NCBI RefSeq assembly: GCF_024166365.1
Contig: NC_064842.1
Location: 11,317,001 to 11,381,000, forward strand
Reading direction: 5' to 3'
Length of the DNA stretch: 64,000 nt
DNA from: Elephas maximus indicus
Lineage: Eukaryota > Chordata > Mammalia > Proboscidea > Elephantidae
A program made the position numbers and the translations under genes. Numbering within the stretch: position 1 is the first letter of the stretch; each line of letters starts with the position of its first letter. The notes under the pieces are model-generated. The model ran no database searches, had not been told where the DNA came from, and saw only the letters and a program-made list of their open reading frames with translations. This document shows positions 22,988 through 35,287 of the stretch, one piece after another.

Positions 22988-23153
22988 CAAACCAAACCAA
23001 ACGTGTTGCCATCCAGTCAATTCAGACTCATAGAGACCCTATAGGAGAGAGTAGAACTGCCCGAGAGAGTTTTCAAGGAGCTCCTGGAGGATTTGAACTG
23101 CCTACCTTTTGGTTAGCAGCCCAACTCTTAACCACTATGCCCCCAGGGTTTCC
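22988..23153 (-). repeat. AfroSINE, short type
   Basis: Complete minus copy (aaacgtgttgccatccagtc to tgcccccagggtttcc). It interrupts or replaces the 3' end of the plus copy before it. Confidence 0.92.
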
Positions 23154-23300
23154 ACATGATGTAAATGAAGCAAGTGTTTGTTGAATGAGCAAATAAATGG
23201 GTAGATGTTAAGGGCTAGTACTGCCTGACATTGAGAAGATCATTTTCTTGAAGAATTCCACCTACTTATGTCCAGAACAGGAAAAAAAAAAAAAAAAAAA

Positions 23301-23486
23301 GTTGCTATCGTGTCATGGCAACCTCCTGTGTGACAGAGGAGAACTGTGCTCCTTAGGGGTTTCAATTGCTGATTTTTCAGAAGCAGACCACCAGGCTATT
23401 CTTCTGAGGTGCTTTGGGTAGACTCGAGCTGCCAACCTTACAGTTAGGAGACTAACACTTAACTGTATGCACCACCCAGGGGCTCA
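23301..23486 (-). repeat. Long-type AfroSINE relative
   Basis: It starts after an A run and reads gttgctatcgtgtcatggca, cagaagcagaccaccaggct and caccacccaggggc. It is the variant with a cacccaggg head. Confidence 0.8.
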
Positions 23487-23561
23487 TCTGTCCCGAAGTT
23501 TAACAGCTTGGTTAGTCTTCCTGATAACTACATGGAATCTCCTTTCTGATAATTGGGGTAT

Positions 23562-24223
23562 GTTATGGATTGAATTGTATCCCCAAAAAATGTGTGTCAA
23601 CTTGGCTAGGCCATGATTCCCAGTATTGTATGATCGTCTACCATTTTGTCATCTGATGTGATTTTCCTATGTGTTGTAAATCCCACGGAAACTCTGGTTG
23701 TGTAGTGGTTAAGTGCTACAGCTGCTGACGGAAGGGTCGGTGGTTTGAATCCACCAGTTGTTCCTTGGGAACTCTATGGGGCAGTTCTGCTCTGTCCTAT
23801 AGGGTCGCTATAAGTAGGAATCTACTCCACAGGCGAAGGGTTTTGGTTTGGTAAATTCTACCTCTATGATGTTAATGAGGCAGGATTAGAGGCAGTTATG
23901 TTAGTAAGGCTGGACTCAATTTACAAGATTAGGTTGTGCCTTAAATCATTCTCTTTTGAGATATAAAAGAGTGACGTGAACAGAGAGATGGGGGCCTCAT
24001 ACCACCAAGAAAGCAGTGCTTGGAGCAGAGCACTTGCCGTCCAGGGGAAGATTGATGACAAGGACCTTTCTCCAGAGCCAACAGAGAGAGGAATACTTCC
24101 CCTGGAATGAGTGCCCTGAATTCGGACTTGTAGCCTAGCAGACGGTGAGAGAATAAACTTCTGTCTGTTAAAGCCATCCACCTGTGGTATTGGCGTTATA
24201 GCAGCATTCAATAACTAAGACAG
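23562..24223 (+). repeat. MaLR-like LTR (MLT1 type) split by an AfroSINE
   Basis: It starts tgttatggattgaattgtat and ends ttatagcagcattcaataac, following the ERVL-MaLR solo-LTR layout with a gagaataaa signal near the end. It is non-coding. Short frames on its minus strand (23921-24211) are incidental. A second 3' end of the same family is at 32215-32305. Confidence 0.65.
23682..23852 (+). repeat. AfroSINE, short type, inside an LTR
   Basis: Complete plus copy (ctctggttgtgtagtggtta to gaagggttttggtttgg) within the MaLR-like LTR. Confidence 0.93.
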
Positions 24224-24225
24224 CA

Positions 24226-25161
24226 GCCAAGCAACCACTTGCACCACCCAAGGCTCCTAAGCCAAATATAAGGCAGGGCCTCTTTCCAAGATCCATAGTT
24301 GGCTGGTAAGAAGTTAAGTATCTTCTAGAAGGTACAAGTCTGAAAGCTCATCCTGTGTGCAAGCAGGTGGGGGCATCCATTTTTCCAGTGGTGAGCAATC
24401 ATTCCAAGTTCCAATAGTAGTCCCCCCTTCCCCACATCAGGAGCATTCAGGTTTGTCTTTGCAACATATCAAGCCAAAGGAAGGAGAGGAGGTCCAGAGA
24501 ATTAGCACTGAGTTATGAACTATAAAATGGCTCTCAAACCAGTCACCTTCAAAATGTGTTACATTGTGAAAGTCTGATCTGGGTGAAATAAAAAGATAGG
24601 TGGTGTGATTCTTAGGAAAACTGACATGCCTATCAGAACAAAGAGTTCAAGGAATTGTCAAGTAGGTATAGCTCTCCCTTGGCATCCTTCCCCCCCACCC
24701 CCATTCTTCAGGGTTTGGGCTAGGAGCCTGGAAGAGGAGTAGTCATTGGAACCAATGTGGAGTTCAACTGTTAGCCCTGAATTACAAAACTATCTGAAAA
24801 GATTTACGGAGGAAATTAAGGTCTTTGCTTTCCTTACTGTCATCCCCCATTACTGCCTTCTCTAGATTACTACTAAAAATGATTCTTCTCTCCTGAATCT
24901 GATCTTGCCTTAGTGCTTCACTTGATAAATAGAATGTACAGAAGTGACATCCTGAGAGATCACTTAATCTGAGTTTATGTGATTTAGCATCCTGGCATCT
25001 TTCATCCAAGCTCCTTGGAATGCTTGCTCTTGGAAACTAGCTGCCCTGTTTTGAGGACACCCAGACATTTCCATGGACAGGTTAATGTGAAGAGCATCCA
25101 AGGTCTCCAGTGGACAACCCTGGATGAGTTTCCAGTCAACTACAAGAAGCAAATCACCAAG
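24226..25161. other. Unassigned intergenic sequence
   Basis: No repeat box or gene was recognised. A C run is near 24690. Confidence 0.5.
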
Positions 25162-25558
25162 CATCTTAGGCTGGGTTCTTTAGAGAAGCAAAACCAGTAA
25201 AGTGTATAAGAGAGAGATTAATATCAAGAAAAAGGCTCCTGAGATTGTAGAGGCTGGTTCAGAATGGAAGCTTCTCCTGATTCACGTAGCTGCAGGGGCT
25301 GATGAACCCAAGATCAGCAGGTAAGCTGCTAGCTCAAGAGTCAAGAACCAGAGGTCAGACAAACAGGAGGCAGCTGTAGGATTCAGAGAAGACAAAAGCA
25401 GAATGTCCAGTTACATTCGGGTGCAGGCCACACACCCAAGGAAACTCCTTTTCAACTGACTGGCTACTCACAGCAGATCCCATCATGGGGGTGATCACAT
25501 ATAAACACTGAGAACCATGGCCCAGCCAAATTGACACACAATCTTAACCCTCACACCA
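25162..25558 (-). repeat. Interspersed repeat X
   Basis: Same order as the copy at 9401: cttaggctgggttctttaga, aaggctcctgagattgtaga, ccaaattgacacacaatctt. It is somewhat shorter. Confidence 0.7.
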
Positions 25559-26040
25559 AGCCATTTGAGCAAGCCATCTTTGAAGTAGATCCTCCAGCCC
25601 CAGTCAAGATACCCAGATGATGTTTCTTGAAGCAGTGATGAGCTGCTACTATTGAACCTTGCTTAGATATCAGATTAATGAGAAAAACAATTTGTTTTTG
25701 TTCTTTTAAATCACTAAGTTTTGAAATAGATAAACTACCTGCCAAAATAATGAACAAAAGCAATATTACACCCCTAAAATAATTATGGAGAGCCAGCAAC
25801 AAGGTGCTCCGCAAGAGCTACCATATACCCATTTATTTTATCTGTTTGACCTATGCAGAACACAGATGAATATTGGAGAATGACAGTGGATTTAAAAAAA
25901 AATCTCAGTCTAATGTTAGCTCTAATTGCAGCTGCTGTTCCAGATGTGGCTTCATTGATGGAGCAAATCAACACAGCTCCTGGCACCTGGTAACTAGCTA
26001 TTCATTTGGTAAATGCTTATTTCTCTATTCTTCTTAGTAA

Positions 26041-26272
26041 AGAACAGGAGTTGGACCATTACAGCCCATGAGCCAAATCTAGTCTGCTGTATGTTTTCGT
26101 AAATAAAGTTCTACTGGAAAACATCTACACTCACTCATTTACATATTATCCATGTCTGTTTTTGTGTTACAACAACAGAGTTGAGAAGTTGTGACAGAAA
26201 TGACATGCCCCACAAAGACTAAAATATTTACTATCTGGCTTTTTACAGAATGTTTTTGCTAACTCCTAACTA
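26041..26272 (-). repeat. Old hAT-type DNA transposon remnant (probable)
   Basis: Pattern gagccaaatctagtctgctg ... actatctggctttttacaga resembles a widespread mammalian hAT-Charlie MER element on the minus strand. Family not certain. Confidence 0.5.
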
Positions 26273-27658
26273 AAGACCATCAGAAGCAATTTGTTTTCAG
26301 TTGGCAGGGCCAGCAATGTACCTAAAGGCTATTTCAACTCTATAGTCTATGTCATAATTTAGTCCACAGGGACTTTAATTGTCTCCACATTGCACAAGAC
26401 ATCATGTAGGTACATTATATTAATGATATCATGCCAACTAGACCTGGTGAGCAGGATGTAGTAACTATTCTAGATAACTTGTTAAGATACTTTCATACCA
26501 GTGGGTGTGAAATAAATTCCACAAAAATTCAGGGCCCTCCCCCAGTGAAATTTCTAGAGATCTAGGGGTTTGGAACATGTCAAGAAATTTCTTTTACGTT
26601 GCTACATCCAGTACCTCCTACCACTAAGAAAGAGGCACAATGTCTAATGAGTCTCTTTGGATTTGGGAAGGAGTATAGTTTTTTTTTTTATAGGCCTCAT
26701 TGGCCATGCTGCTATATATAACCCATTTACAGTGTAACATGAAAGGTCATTAGTTGTGAATGGGGCCCAGAACAAGAGAAGGCTCTACAAAAGTTCCAGA
26801 CTGCAGTGAAAGCTGCTCTGACATCTGCACCCAGTATAGCCGATGGTGGTTGAAGTGTTTTTATTAGACAGGGATCCTTTATTGGGTCATTTAACTTATA
26901 GGTGAATTATAAAACAGATATTTAGGATTTTGGAGCAAAATTACGACAGCTTTTGCAGAAAAATGACTCTTTTTTGAAAAGTAGTTTGAAACTGGAAGTT
27001 CGATAATGGGCCATCAAGTTACAGTGCAGCCTGAGCTATCTATGATGAGCTAAGTGTTGTTTGACCCACTAAGCTAGACATGAATAACAGTGGATAATGG
27101 ATAATCCCATTATCAGATGGAAGAGAAACAGATGAAATTGGACTCAAGATGGTCCTGAAAGCCCAAGTAAGTGGAATAAGTGAGTGACCTAGATACCCGT
27201 AGCCACTATTGCTGCTACCATAGCTGCTTTCCTGTAACTCATATCTTTGGTCTCATGAGAAGTTCCCTTTGACGATGGACTGAAAGACTGTTGGCCTTGT
27301 TTACGGATAGTTTTGCATAATATCCTGGTATCATCCAAAAATGAATGGCTACATCACTACAGCCCTACTTTGTGGTTGCCTCGAACAATAGTGTTGAAGG
27401 ACAGTCATCCCACTGGGGCAGAACTTCCAGCAGTGCACCTGGGTGACTTTGCCTGGAAGGAGAGAAAACCAGGAGCATGAATCTACATTGTTTCATAGAT
27501 GGTAACTAATGATTTGACCAGATGATCAAGACCTAGAAGAAACATGATTGGAAAATTAGTGACCGGAAAGTATGGAGAAGAAGTATAGAGATAGACCTCC
27601 CTGAATGGGCATGGAATGTGTCCCACGTGAATGCTCACCACAGCTCAACCTCAGCATG

Positions 27659-28008
27659 TTGTTGTTATTAGCTGCCATCTAGTCAGCCCCAACTCATGAA
27701 GACCCCGTGCACAATGGAACAAAAGGTTGCCTGGTCTTATACCATCCCCAGGATCAGTTGCGTATTGGCCCATTGTAATCCATAGGTTTTTCATTTGCTG
27801 ATTTTTGGAAATAAATTGCCAGGTCTTTCTTTCTAATCCATGTTAGTCTTGAAGCTCCATTGAAACCTCTTCAACACCACAGCAACACAAAAGCCTCCAC
27901 TGACAGGTGGGTGCTGACTGTGCATGAGGTATATTTACCAGAGATCAAACCTGGGTTTCCTGCATAAAAGGTGAGAATTCTACCACTGAACCACCACTGT
28001 CCCTCAGT
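27659..28008 (-). repeat. tRNA-Gly-headed SINE with RTE-like body, complete copy
   Basis: The reverse complement starts with a tRNA-Gly-like head (ggttcagtggtagaattctc). It continues with the RTE 5'-region-like body and ends in an RTE-like tail (gatggcagctaataacaac). Flanking ctcagcatg at 27650-27658 and 28009-28017 is the target-site duplication. It lies inside the retroviral pol remnant. Confidence 0.82.
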
Positions 28009-28017
28009 CTCAGCATG

Positions 28018-28220
28018 TTGTTGTTTTTGGTGCTGTTGAGTTGATTTCAACTCATAACAACTCCATGTAGTGTAGAACTGCCCCATAGGGTTTTCTAGGC
28101 TATAATCTCCACAAGAGCAGATCACCAGGTCTTTCTCCCACGGAGCTGCTGGGAGGGTTCGAACTATCAGCATTTTGGTTAGCAACCAAGTGCTTAACAG
28201 TTGCGCTACCAGAACTCCTT
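28018..28220 (-). repeat. AfroSINE, long type
   Basis: Complete minus copy with the extra central segment (tctaggctataatctccaca). It sits directly beside the tRNA-Gly-headed SINE at the same target. aacctcag recurs at 28221. Confidence 0.9.
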
Positions 28221-29024
28221 AACCTCAGTACAGGGGGAATCTTAATAATCAGTTGGAAAAGATGACCCATTCCATGGACCTCTGTCAGATCTCTTTCTCT
28301 GGTCACTCTTATCTTTGACAATTGGGCTCATGAATAAAGTAGTCATAGTGGCAGGGATACAGGGTATGTATGAGCTCAGCAAAATGAACTTCCCCTCACC
28401 AAGGGTAATCTGGTTACAGCCACTGCTAAGTGTCCAACCTGCCAAAAGCAGAGGCCAACACCAAGCTCCTAAAGTGGCACCATTCCTTAGGGGAATCAGA
28501 CAGCTACCTGGTGGCAGATTAATTACATTGGACCACTTCTATCACAGAAGAGGCAGTATTCTGTTCTAGATTCATAGAAACTTACACTTCGTATGGATCT
28601 GCCTTCCCTGCCTGCTTTTGCCAAAATCAGTATCTGTGGATTTACAGAATGTCTTATCCGCCATCGTGGTTTTCTGTGATGCTTTGATTCTGACCAAGAA
28701 ACTTATTGTGCAGCAAATGACGTGAGGCAAAAGGCTCATGTTCATGGAATCCACTAATCTTACCGTGTTCTCCATCAGTCTGAAGAAGTGGAACGGTTCT
28801 TTTAAAGATTCAGTTATTCTGATAGTTGGATGGAAACACTTTGCAGGGCTAGCAAGATGTCCAACAAGATGTAGTAATTCTCTAAATCATCAACCAATAA
28901 CGTTGCTGTTTTTCCCTTATCTAGGATTCATAGGCTCTGGAATCAAAGGCTGGAAATGGGAGGAGCTCCTCTCACTATTACCCTTTTTGACCCACTAGCA
29001 AAATTCATTCTTCTTACCCTGTAA

Positions 29025-32000
29025 ATCCACCAAGTGTCTTCCAGTTTGTTGTACTGTGCTGGCTTGCATGCTGCTGTGATACTGGAAGCTTTGCCACGGG
29101 TATTTCAAAAACCAGCAGAGTCGACCTTGGTGGTCAGGTTTCAGTGGAGCTTCCAGGCTAAGACAGACTAGGAAGAAGGACCTGGCCTTCTACTTCTGAA
29201 AAATTGGCCAGTAAAAACCTTATGAATAGTAATGGAATAGTTTGATATAGTACCGGAAGATGAGTCTCTCAGGTTGGAAGGCACTTAAAATACAACTGGG
29301 GAAGAGCTACCTCCTCAAAGTAGAGTTGACTTAATGATGTGGATGGAGTCAAGCTTTCCGGACCTTCATTTGCTGATATGGCATGACACAAAATGAGAAG
29401 AAACAGCTGCAAACATCTGTTAATAATTGGAACGTGGAATGTACAAAACACGAATGTAGGAAAATTGGAAGTAGTCAAAAATGAAACAGAAAGCATAAAG
29501 ATCAATATCCTAGGAATTAGTGAGCTGAAATGGACTGGTGTTATTCATTTTGAATAGGACAACCATATGGTCTACTATGCCAGGATTGACAAATTGAAGA
29601 AGGATGGCATTGCATTCATCGTCAAAAAGACCATTTCAAAGTCTATCCTGAAGTATAACACTGTCAGTGATGGAATAATATCCATATGCCTACTTGGAAG
29701 ACCACTTAATATGACTATTATTCAAATTTACCCACCAACCACTAATGCCAAAGATGAGAAAATTGAAGATTTTACCAATTTCTGCAGTCTGAAATTGATC
29801 AAACATGCAATCAAGACACATTGATAATTACTGGCAATTGGAAAGCAGAAGCTGGAAATAAAGAAGAAGGGTTGGTAGTTAGAAAATATGGCATTGGTGA
29901 TACAAATGACGTTGGAGATCACATGATAGAATTCTGTAAGACCAACGACTTCTTCATTGCAAATAACTTTTTTCAACAACATAAATGGTGACTATACACA
30001 TGGACCTTGCCAAATGGAACACACAGGAATCAAATTGACTACATCCGTAAAAAGAGATGATAGAAAAGCTCAATATCATCAGTCAGAACAAGGCCATGGG
30101 CCAACTGTGGAACAGACATCAATTGCTCATATGCAAGTTGAAGTTGAAACTGAAGAAAATTAGAGCAAGTTCTTGAAAGCCAAAGTACAAGCTTGAGTAT
30201 ATCCAACCTGAATTTAAAGACCATCTCAAGAATATATTTGACACATTGAACATTATTGACTGAAGACAAGACTAGCTGTGGAATGGCATCAACGACATCA
30301 TACGTGAAGAAAGCAAGAAGTCATTAAAAAAACGGGAAAGAAAGAAAAGGCTAAAATGGATGTCAGAAGAGACTCTGAAACTTGCTTTTGAATGTAGAGT
30401 AGCTAAAACAAAAGGAAGAAACAATCAAGTAAAACTGCTGAACAGATTTCAAAGGGCAGCTCAAGAAAACAAAGTATTATAATTACATGTGCAAAGACCT
30501 GGAGATAGAAAACCAAAAGGAAAGAACATGCTCAGCATTTCTCGAGCTGAAAGAATTGAAGAAAAAATTCAAGCCTTGAGTTGCAATATTGGAGGATTCT
30601 ATGGGGAAAATATTAAACAACACAGGAAGCATCAAAAGAAGATGAAAGGAATACACAGAGTCACTATACCAAAAAGAATTGGTTGACTGTCAACCATTTC
30701 AAGACATAGCATATGATCAAGGACTGATGGTACTGAAGGAAGAGGTCTAAGCGCCACTGAAGGCACTGATGGAAAACAAGACTCCAGAAACTGACAGAAT
30801 ACCAACTGAGATGTTCCAACAAATGGATACAGCACTGGAGGGGCTCACTCATCTATGCCAAGAAATTTGGAAGACAACCACCTGGCCAACCGACTGGAAG
30901 AGATCCATATTTGTACCCATTCCAAAGAAAGGTGATCCAACAGAATGCAAAAATTATCAAACAATGTCATTAATATCACACTCAAGTAAAATTCTGCTAG
31001 AGATCATTTAAAAGCAGTCACAACAGTTCATCAACAGGGAACTGCAGGAAATTCAAACCGGATTCAGAAGAGGGTGTGGAACGAGGGATATCACTCTTGA
31101 TGTCAGGTGGATCCTGGCTGAAAGCAGAGAATACCAGAAAGATATTTACCTATGTTTTATTGACTAGGCAAAGGCATTTGACTGTGTGGATCATAACAAA
31201 TTATGGATAATAGTGAGAAGGATGGGAATTCCAGAACACTTAACTGTGCTCATGAAGAACCTGTACTTAGACCAAGAGACTTCAAACAGAAGGGGATACT
31301 ACATGGTTTAAAGTCAGGGAAGGTGTGCATCAGGGTTGTATCTTTTCACTATACCTATTCAATCTGTATGCTGAGCAAATAATCCGAGAATCTGGACTAT
31401 AAGAAGAAGAACAGGGCATCAGAATTGGAGGAAGGCTCATTAACATCCTGCAATATGCACATGACACAAACTTGCTTGCCGAAAGTGAAAAGGACTTGAA
31501 GAACTTACTGATGAATATCAAAGACCACAGCCTTTAGCATGGATTAGACTTCACCATAAAGAAAACAAAAACCCTCACCACTGGACCAATAAGCAATATC
31601 ATGATAAATGGAGAAATGATTGAAGTTGTCAAGGATTTCCTTTTGCTTGGATTCACAATCAATGCCGATGGAAGCAGCAATCAAGAAATCAGAAGACAAA
31701 TAGCATAGAGCAAATCTGTTGCAAAAGACCTCTTTAAAGTGTTCAAAAGCAAAGATATCACTTGAAGAACTAAGGTGGGCCTGACCCAAGCCATGGTGTT
31801 TTCAATTGCCTCATGTGCACGTGAAGGCTGGTCAATGAATAAGGAAGACCGAAGAATTGATGCCTTTGAATTACAGTGTTGGCAAAGAATATTGCATATA
31901 TCATGGAGTGCCAGAAGAATGAACAAATCTGTGTTGGAAGAAATACAGCCAGAATGTTCTTTAGAAGCATGGATGGCGAGACTACGTGTCACTTACTTTG

Positions 32001-32214
32001 CACATGTTATCAGGTGAGAACAGTCCCTGGAGAATGACATCATGCCTGGTAAAATAGAGTGTCATCTAAAAAGAGGAAGACCCCAATGAGATGGACTGAC
32101 ACAGTGGCTGCAACAATGGGCTCAAACACAGCAACAATTGCGAGGGACTGGGCAGTGTTTCATTCCGTTGTACGGGGGCCACTATGAGTCGGAATACACT
32201 AAAGGGTGCCTAAA
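29025..32214 (+). pseudogene. Near full-length RTE-type LINE, inactive
   Basis: About 3.19 kb, the usual size of this LINE, with 5' UTR (29025-29420), ORF and tail. The ORF reads an APE-type endonuclease (IIGTWNVQNTNVGKLEVV near 29425; later ITGNWKAEAGN) and reverse transcriptase (FVPIPKKGDPTECKNY near 30911; CFID then a stop then AKAFDCVDH near 31155; LQYAHDTNLL near 31450). Many stops and frameshifts break it. The RT active site is YAHD instead of the usual YADD, so one catalytic Asp is lost as well. The 3' end is ccactatgagtcggaatac. It interrupts the retroviral pol remnant on its left. It is the best reference copy in the window for the other RTE fragments. Confidence 0.93.
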
Positions 32215-32305
32215 GCCTCCTATGCTGTGGAGAATAAATTCCATTTGTTAAAGCCAGCCACTTGTACTATTTCTGTTATAGCAGCACTAGATAACTAAAA
32301 CAATT
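32215..32305 (+). repeat. MaLR-like LTR 3' end
   Basis: gagaataaattccatttgtt ... gttatagcagcactagataa matches the end of the LTR at 23562-24223. The rest of that LTR is absent here, presumably lost at the RTE insertion. Confidence 0.6.
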
Positions 32306-32714
32306 GGGAATCCAACTAGCATTCAGCCACTCTCACGATAAGACTCTGGTTTGGTTTTTGGCAATATCAGCTCTGTTACTACAAGAAACAAGGCTTTCTT
32401 TCAGGGCACAAGGACAACTTTTAGGACTTTTATACCGCCCTTGAGGTGTGACTCTGCGGCTTTGAGCTCATTCTCTTCTTTCACCACTTTAGTGAAAAGT
32501 AGGACCAACCAACCAGCTTTATACTTCTCATTCTGACAAAAGTGTGGAAAAGTATCAAATATACAATCACCTAGAGCCTTGTCTCTCACAAATCTTTGAT
32601 CCAATGGTGGTGATACTTTGCATATTTCTATTGCCACTTCACACCTTTTTTTTTTTTTTTCACTTCTGGAGATAGGGTCATCAGCGCCTTTAAGACTGGC
32701 TAGACTTGAGAAAG
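32306..32714. other. Unassigned intergenic sequence
   Basis: A T run is at 32647-32660. No gene or repeat box was recognised. Confidence 0.5.
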
Positions 32715-32899
32715 AGCCATGGTGGCGCAGTGATTAAACGCTGGGCTGCTAATCGGAAAGTCAGTGGTTCTAACCCACCAGCTGCTCTGTGGAAGAAAGA
32801 CGTGGCAGTCTGCTTCTGTAAAGATTTACAGCATTGGAAACTCTATGGGGGCAGTTCTACTCTGTCCTATAGGGTCACAATGGATAGCAATGGGTTTAT
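32715..32899 (+). repeat. AfroSINE, long type
   Basis: Complete plus copy with the extra segment ctgcttctgtaaagatttac between head and tail. Confidence 0.92.
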
Positions 32900-32961
32900 G
32901 AGTTAGACTTGAGAACCAATTCAGAAAACTCCTCTTTACAATTTTGTTCCTCTGGAACCAC

Positions 32962-33424
32962 TCTTTGCTTCTCTAGAGGAGCAAAACCAATGAAGAGCAT
33001 ATATATATACACACATATATATATATATGCACATAGAGATGTTTATTTCAAGAAAATACCTCACAAAGCTGTGGAGGCTGGCAAGTGCTAAATCTGTGGA
33101 TCAAGCATCGGGCTAGAGGCTTCTCCTGACTCACATGGGTGCAGGGGCCGATGAACCCAAAATCTGCAGGTCAGATGGCAGGCTGCTGGCTCATGTCCCA
33201 GGAACCATAGGTCAGAGGAGGATGAGTAGCACGCAGGACTGAGAGATGGGGAGCTTTGCCAGAACATTCATATATATTGGATATACTCCCAAGGAAACTC
33301 CCCTTTCAACTGTTTGGCTGGTCCCCTCAGGTCACAAAAGAGAGGATGATTAGACAACATCTGCCAAGCCACTGAGAATCATGATCTAGCCAAGCTGACA
33401 CATAACCTTAACTGTCACACCTTC
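32962..33424 (-). repeat. Interspersed repeat X, with AT microsatellite
   Basis: Same family as 9401 and 25162 (ctctagaggagcaaaaccaa ... ctgacacataaccttaactg). The internal ta/ca repeat at 32998-33030 is expanded here. Confidence 0.7.
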
Positions 33425-35085
33425 CCTCCCTCCATTCTGAATATAACAACTGTCCAATCAGAACATAGAACCAAACATCAACTCCTACTTCCTTAGTTTA
33501 GATATTACATATTTAGACAAAGACCTCAACCATAACATGTTGTGGCTTATTTTCAACAGTCGTCCTCGAATATGGTAAAGACCATTACTGCGTGATCGCT
33601 ATTCCATTTGGCTTGCCACACCTCTTACCTTCTAGACCTGGTTAGAGTGATTTATTAGCATTCTGTCTTGGTCAACTTCTGGAGTGTAACTCAGGCCCTA
33701 GTTCTTTACTCTGACATATATATTATATATATTCATTCATTTATTTATACATTTATGTAATCATTTGACAATCATATATGTTTATATGCATAACTGTATT
33801 TTTCTAGAACCTCTCATTTTCTCTTGTTTCTCATATTTCATTACCCTTTTAGAAGGTCATATTTCCCCATTTACTGGCAACGCGCGATCTCTGGGTTTTG
33901 TACATGTCTTCCTTCATATTTCGCTTTGTCCACGTCATTCGTGTGTCAGCCTCCCTGCCTGCTCCCCTCCCCCTCCTCTGTCCACCCCTGATCCAGAAGT
34001 AGCTGGCATAAGCTTTTCCATAACATGTGAACTCTATATCCTGGTTAATATGCATTGATTGGAGAAGTGTTATCTTTTGCAATAGACAAGGAGGATCCGG
34101 AGCTGCTATTGTTAAACGTAAGGTAACAATGCCTACTGTATCTTTTTTCTGCTAGGTGTATGACAGATTCATTCTATTAAATAATTGAAATTGTTGAGCA
34201 TAAAAGAACGCTTGCTGGATTCTTAGAACGATGCCTGCATTGGTCAATGAGATTCTGCTTTCTCAGGAAGACGAACATTCAACCCTTTCCCAGCTTAGCC
34301 CTAAAGCTCCTGGGCACCTAGTGAGGCCCAGAAACCTAAGGAGTCTGGTTTATACAGCAATGGCTTGGCTAATCTGTATTATTTTCCTGAAGTGGTTAAC
34401 ATTCCTCGTGAAGAAACAGAGGCTAAGTGACTCGAAGTAGATTAGTAAAAAAGATCTGAAACCCTCTTAGAATTCTTGGTATGCTGGTTGGCAGGATTCC
34501 TGTCTGCCCCAGGACAGGCTTTCTCGCAAAACCATGAACTTCGAAAAAATAAATCGTCCCCATGTAGGTAAAGAAGAGAAACTGTATTGCTGTTTTTCTT
34601 TTTTTCTAAAAAGAAAGAGAATGAACCTTAAACACCAGCAGAAATGTAACATTTGAACTTCGAACAAAGGAAAACAAATGTCTTGTAAAGCATCATGACT
34701 TATCATTTATCAACCTGACTCCTTAAATACACCTAGGAAATTGTCAGCCTGAACAGCAGAAAGCACCACAAGAGAGATTAACTTTTCACTCAATTAACAC
34801 TTTGTATTAAAAGGAAAGTAATTCAACAGCTCTCAGTTAATTCCCGTTAACTCAGTCTCCACTTTTCCAATAAAAGAAAATTTTAAATCACTGCCAGTAG
34901 AAAAGATATTTAAAAAATAAATGTCCAAATATTTCATTATATCATTTGTATGGAAATAGTCACAAAAATATTTAGTGCCAAATGTAGTTATATAGAATTG
35001 GACATGCCAGAATTCTTCAACTGTTTGACTCACCCCAGGCAAATTTGAGTTTACCGTGAACGTTTCCTATAGCCAAGTCCCCCAG
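33425..35085. other. Unassigned intergenic sequence
   Basis: 33715-33790 is AT-rich. 33950-33995 is C/T-rich. 34080-35040 looks unique. No gene was recognised. Confidence 0.5.
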
Positions 35086-35287
35086 TTGTTGTTAGGTGCC
35101 ATCCAGTAGATTTCGACTCACAGTGACCCCATGTGACAGAGTAGAACTGCCCCGTAGGGTTTTCTAGGCCGTAATCTTCACAAGAGTGGGTCACTAGGTC
35201 TTTCTCCCACAGAGCTGCTGGGTAGGTTCGAACCATCAACCTTTTGCTTAGCAGCCAAGTGCTTAACCATTGAGCACCGGGGTTCCT
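35086..35287 (-). repeat. AfroSINE, long type
   Basis: Complete minus copy (gttgttgttaggtgccatcc, ctaggccgtaatcttcacaa, cattgagcaccggggttcc). Confidence 0.93.

Larger units (their letters stand above)
26290..29024 (+). pseudogene. Endogenous retrovirus pol remnant
   Basis: Decayed retroviral pol on the plus strand. It reads through the RT palm (HYIND at about 26414-26428, where the family has two adjacent Asp, so one is lost), then VKFLE and TKKEAQ near 26550-26640, and RNase H-like sequence. After two inserted SINEs (27659-28220) comes the integrase zinc finger half CPTCQKQR near 28430. Stops and frameshifts occur throughout, for example a stop just after VKFLEI. It is truncated on the right by the RTE insertion at 29025. 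No LTR, gag or env was recognised beside it. It cannot encode a protein. Confidence 0.65.

Noticed and set aside
30489-31011. Two open frames that could be taken for host genes
   Set aside because: They are consecutive pieces of the broken RTE ORF, in order with its endonuclease and RT segments.
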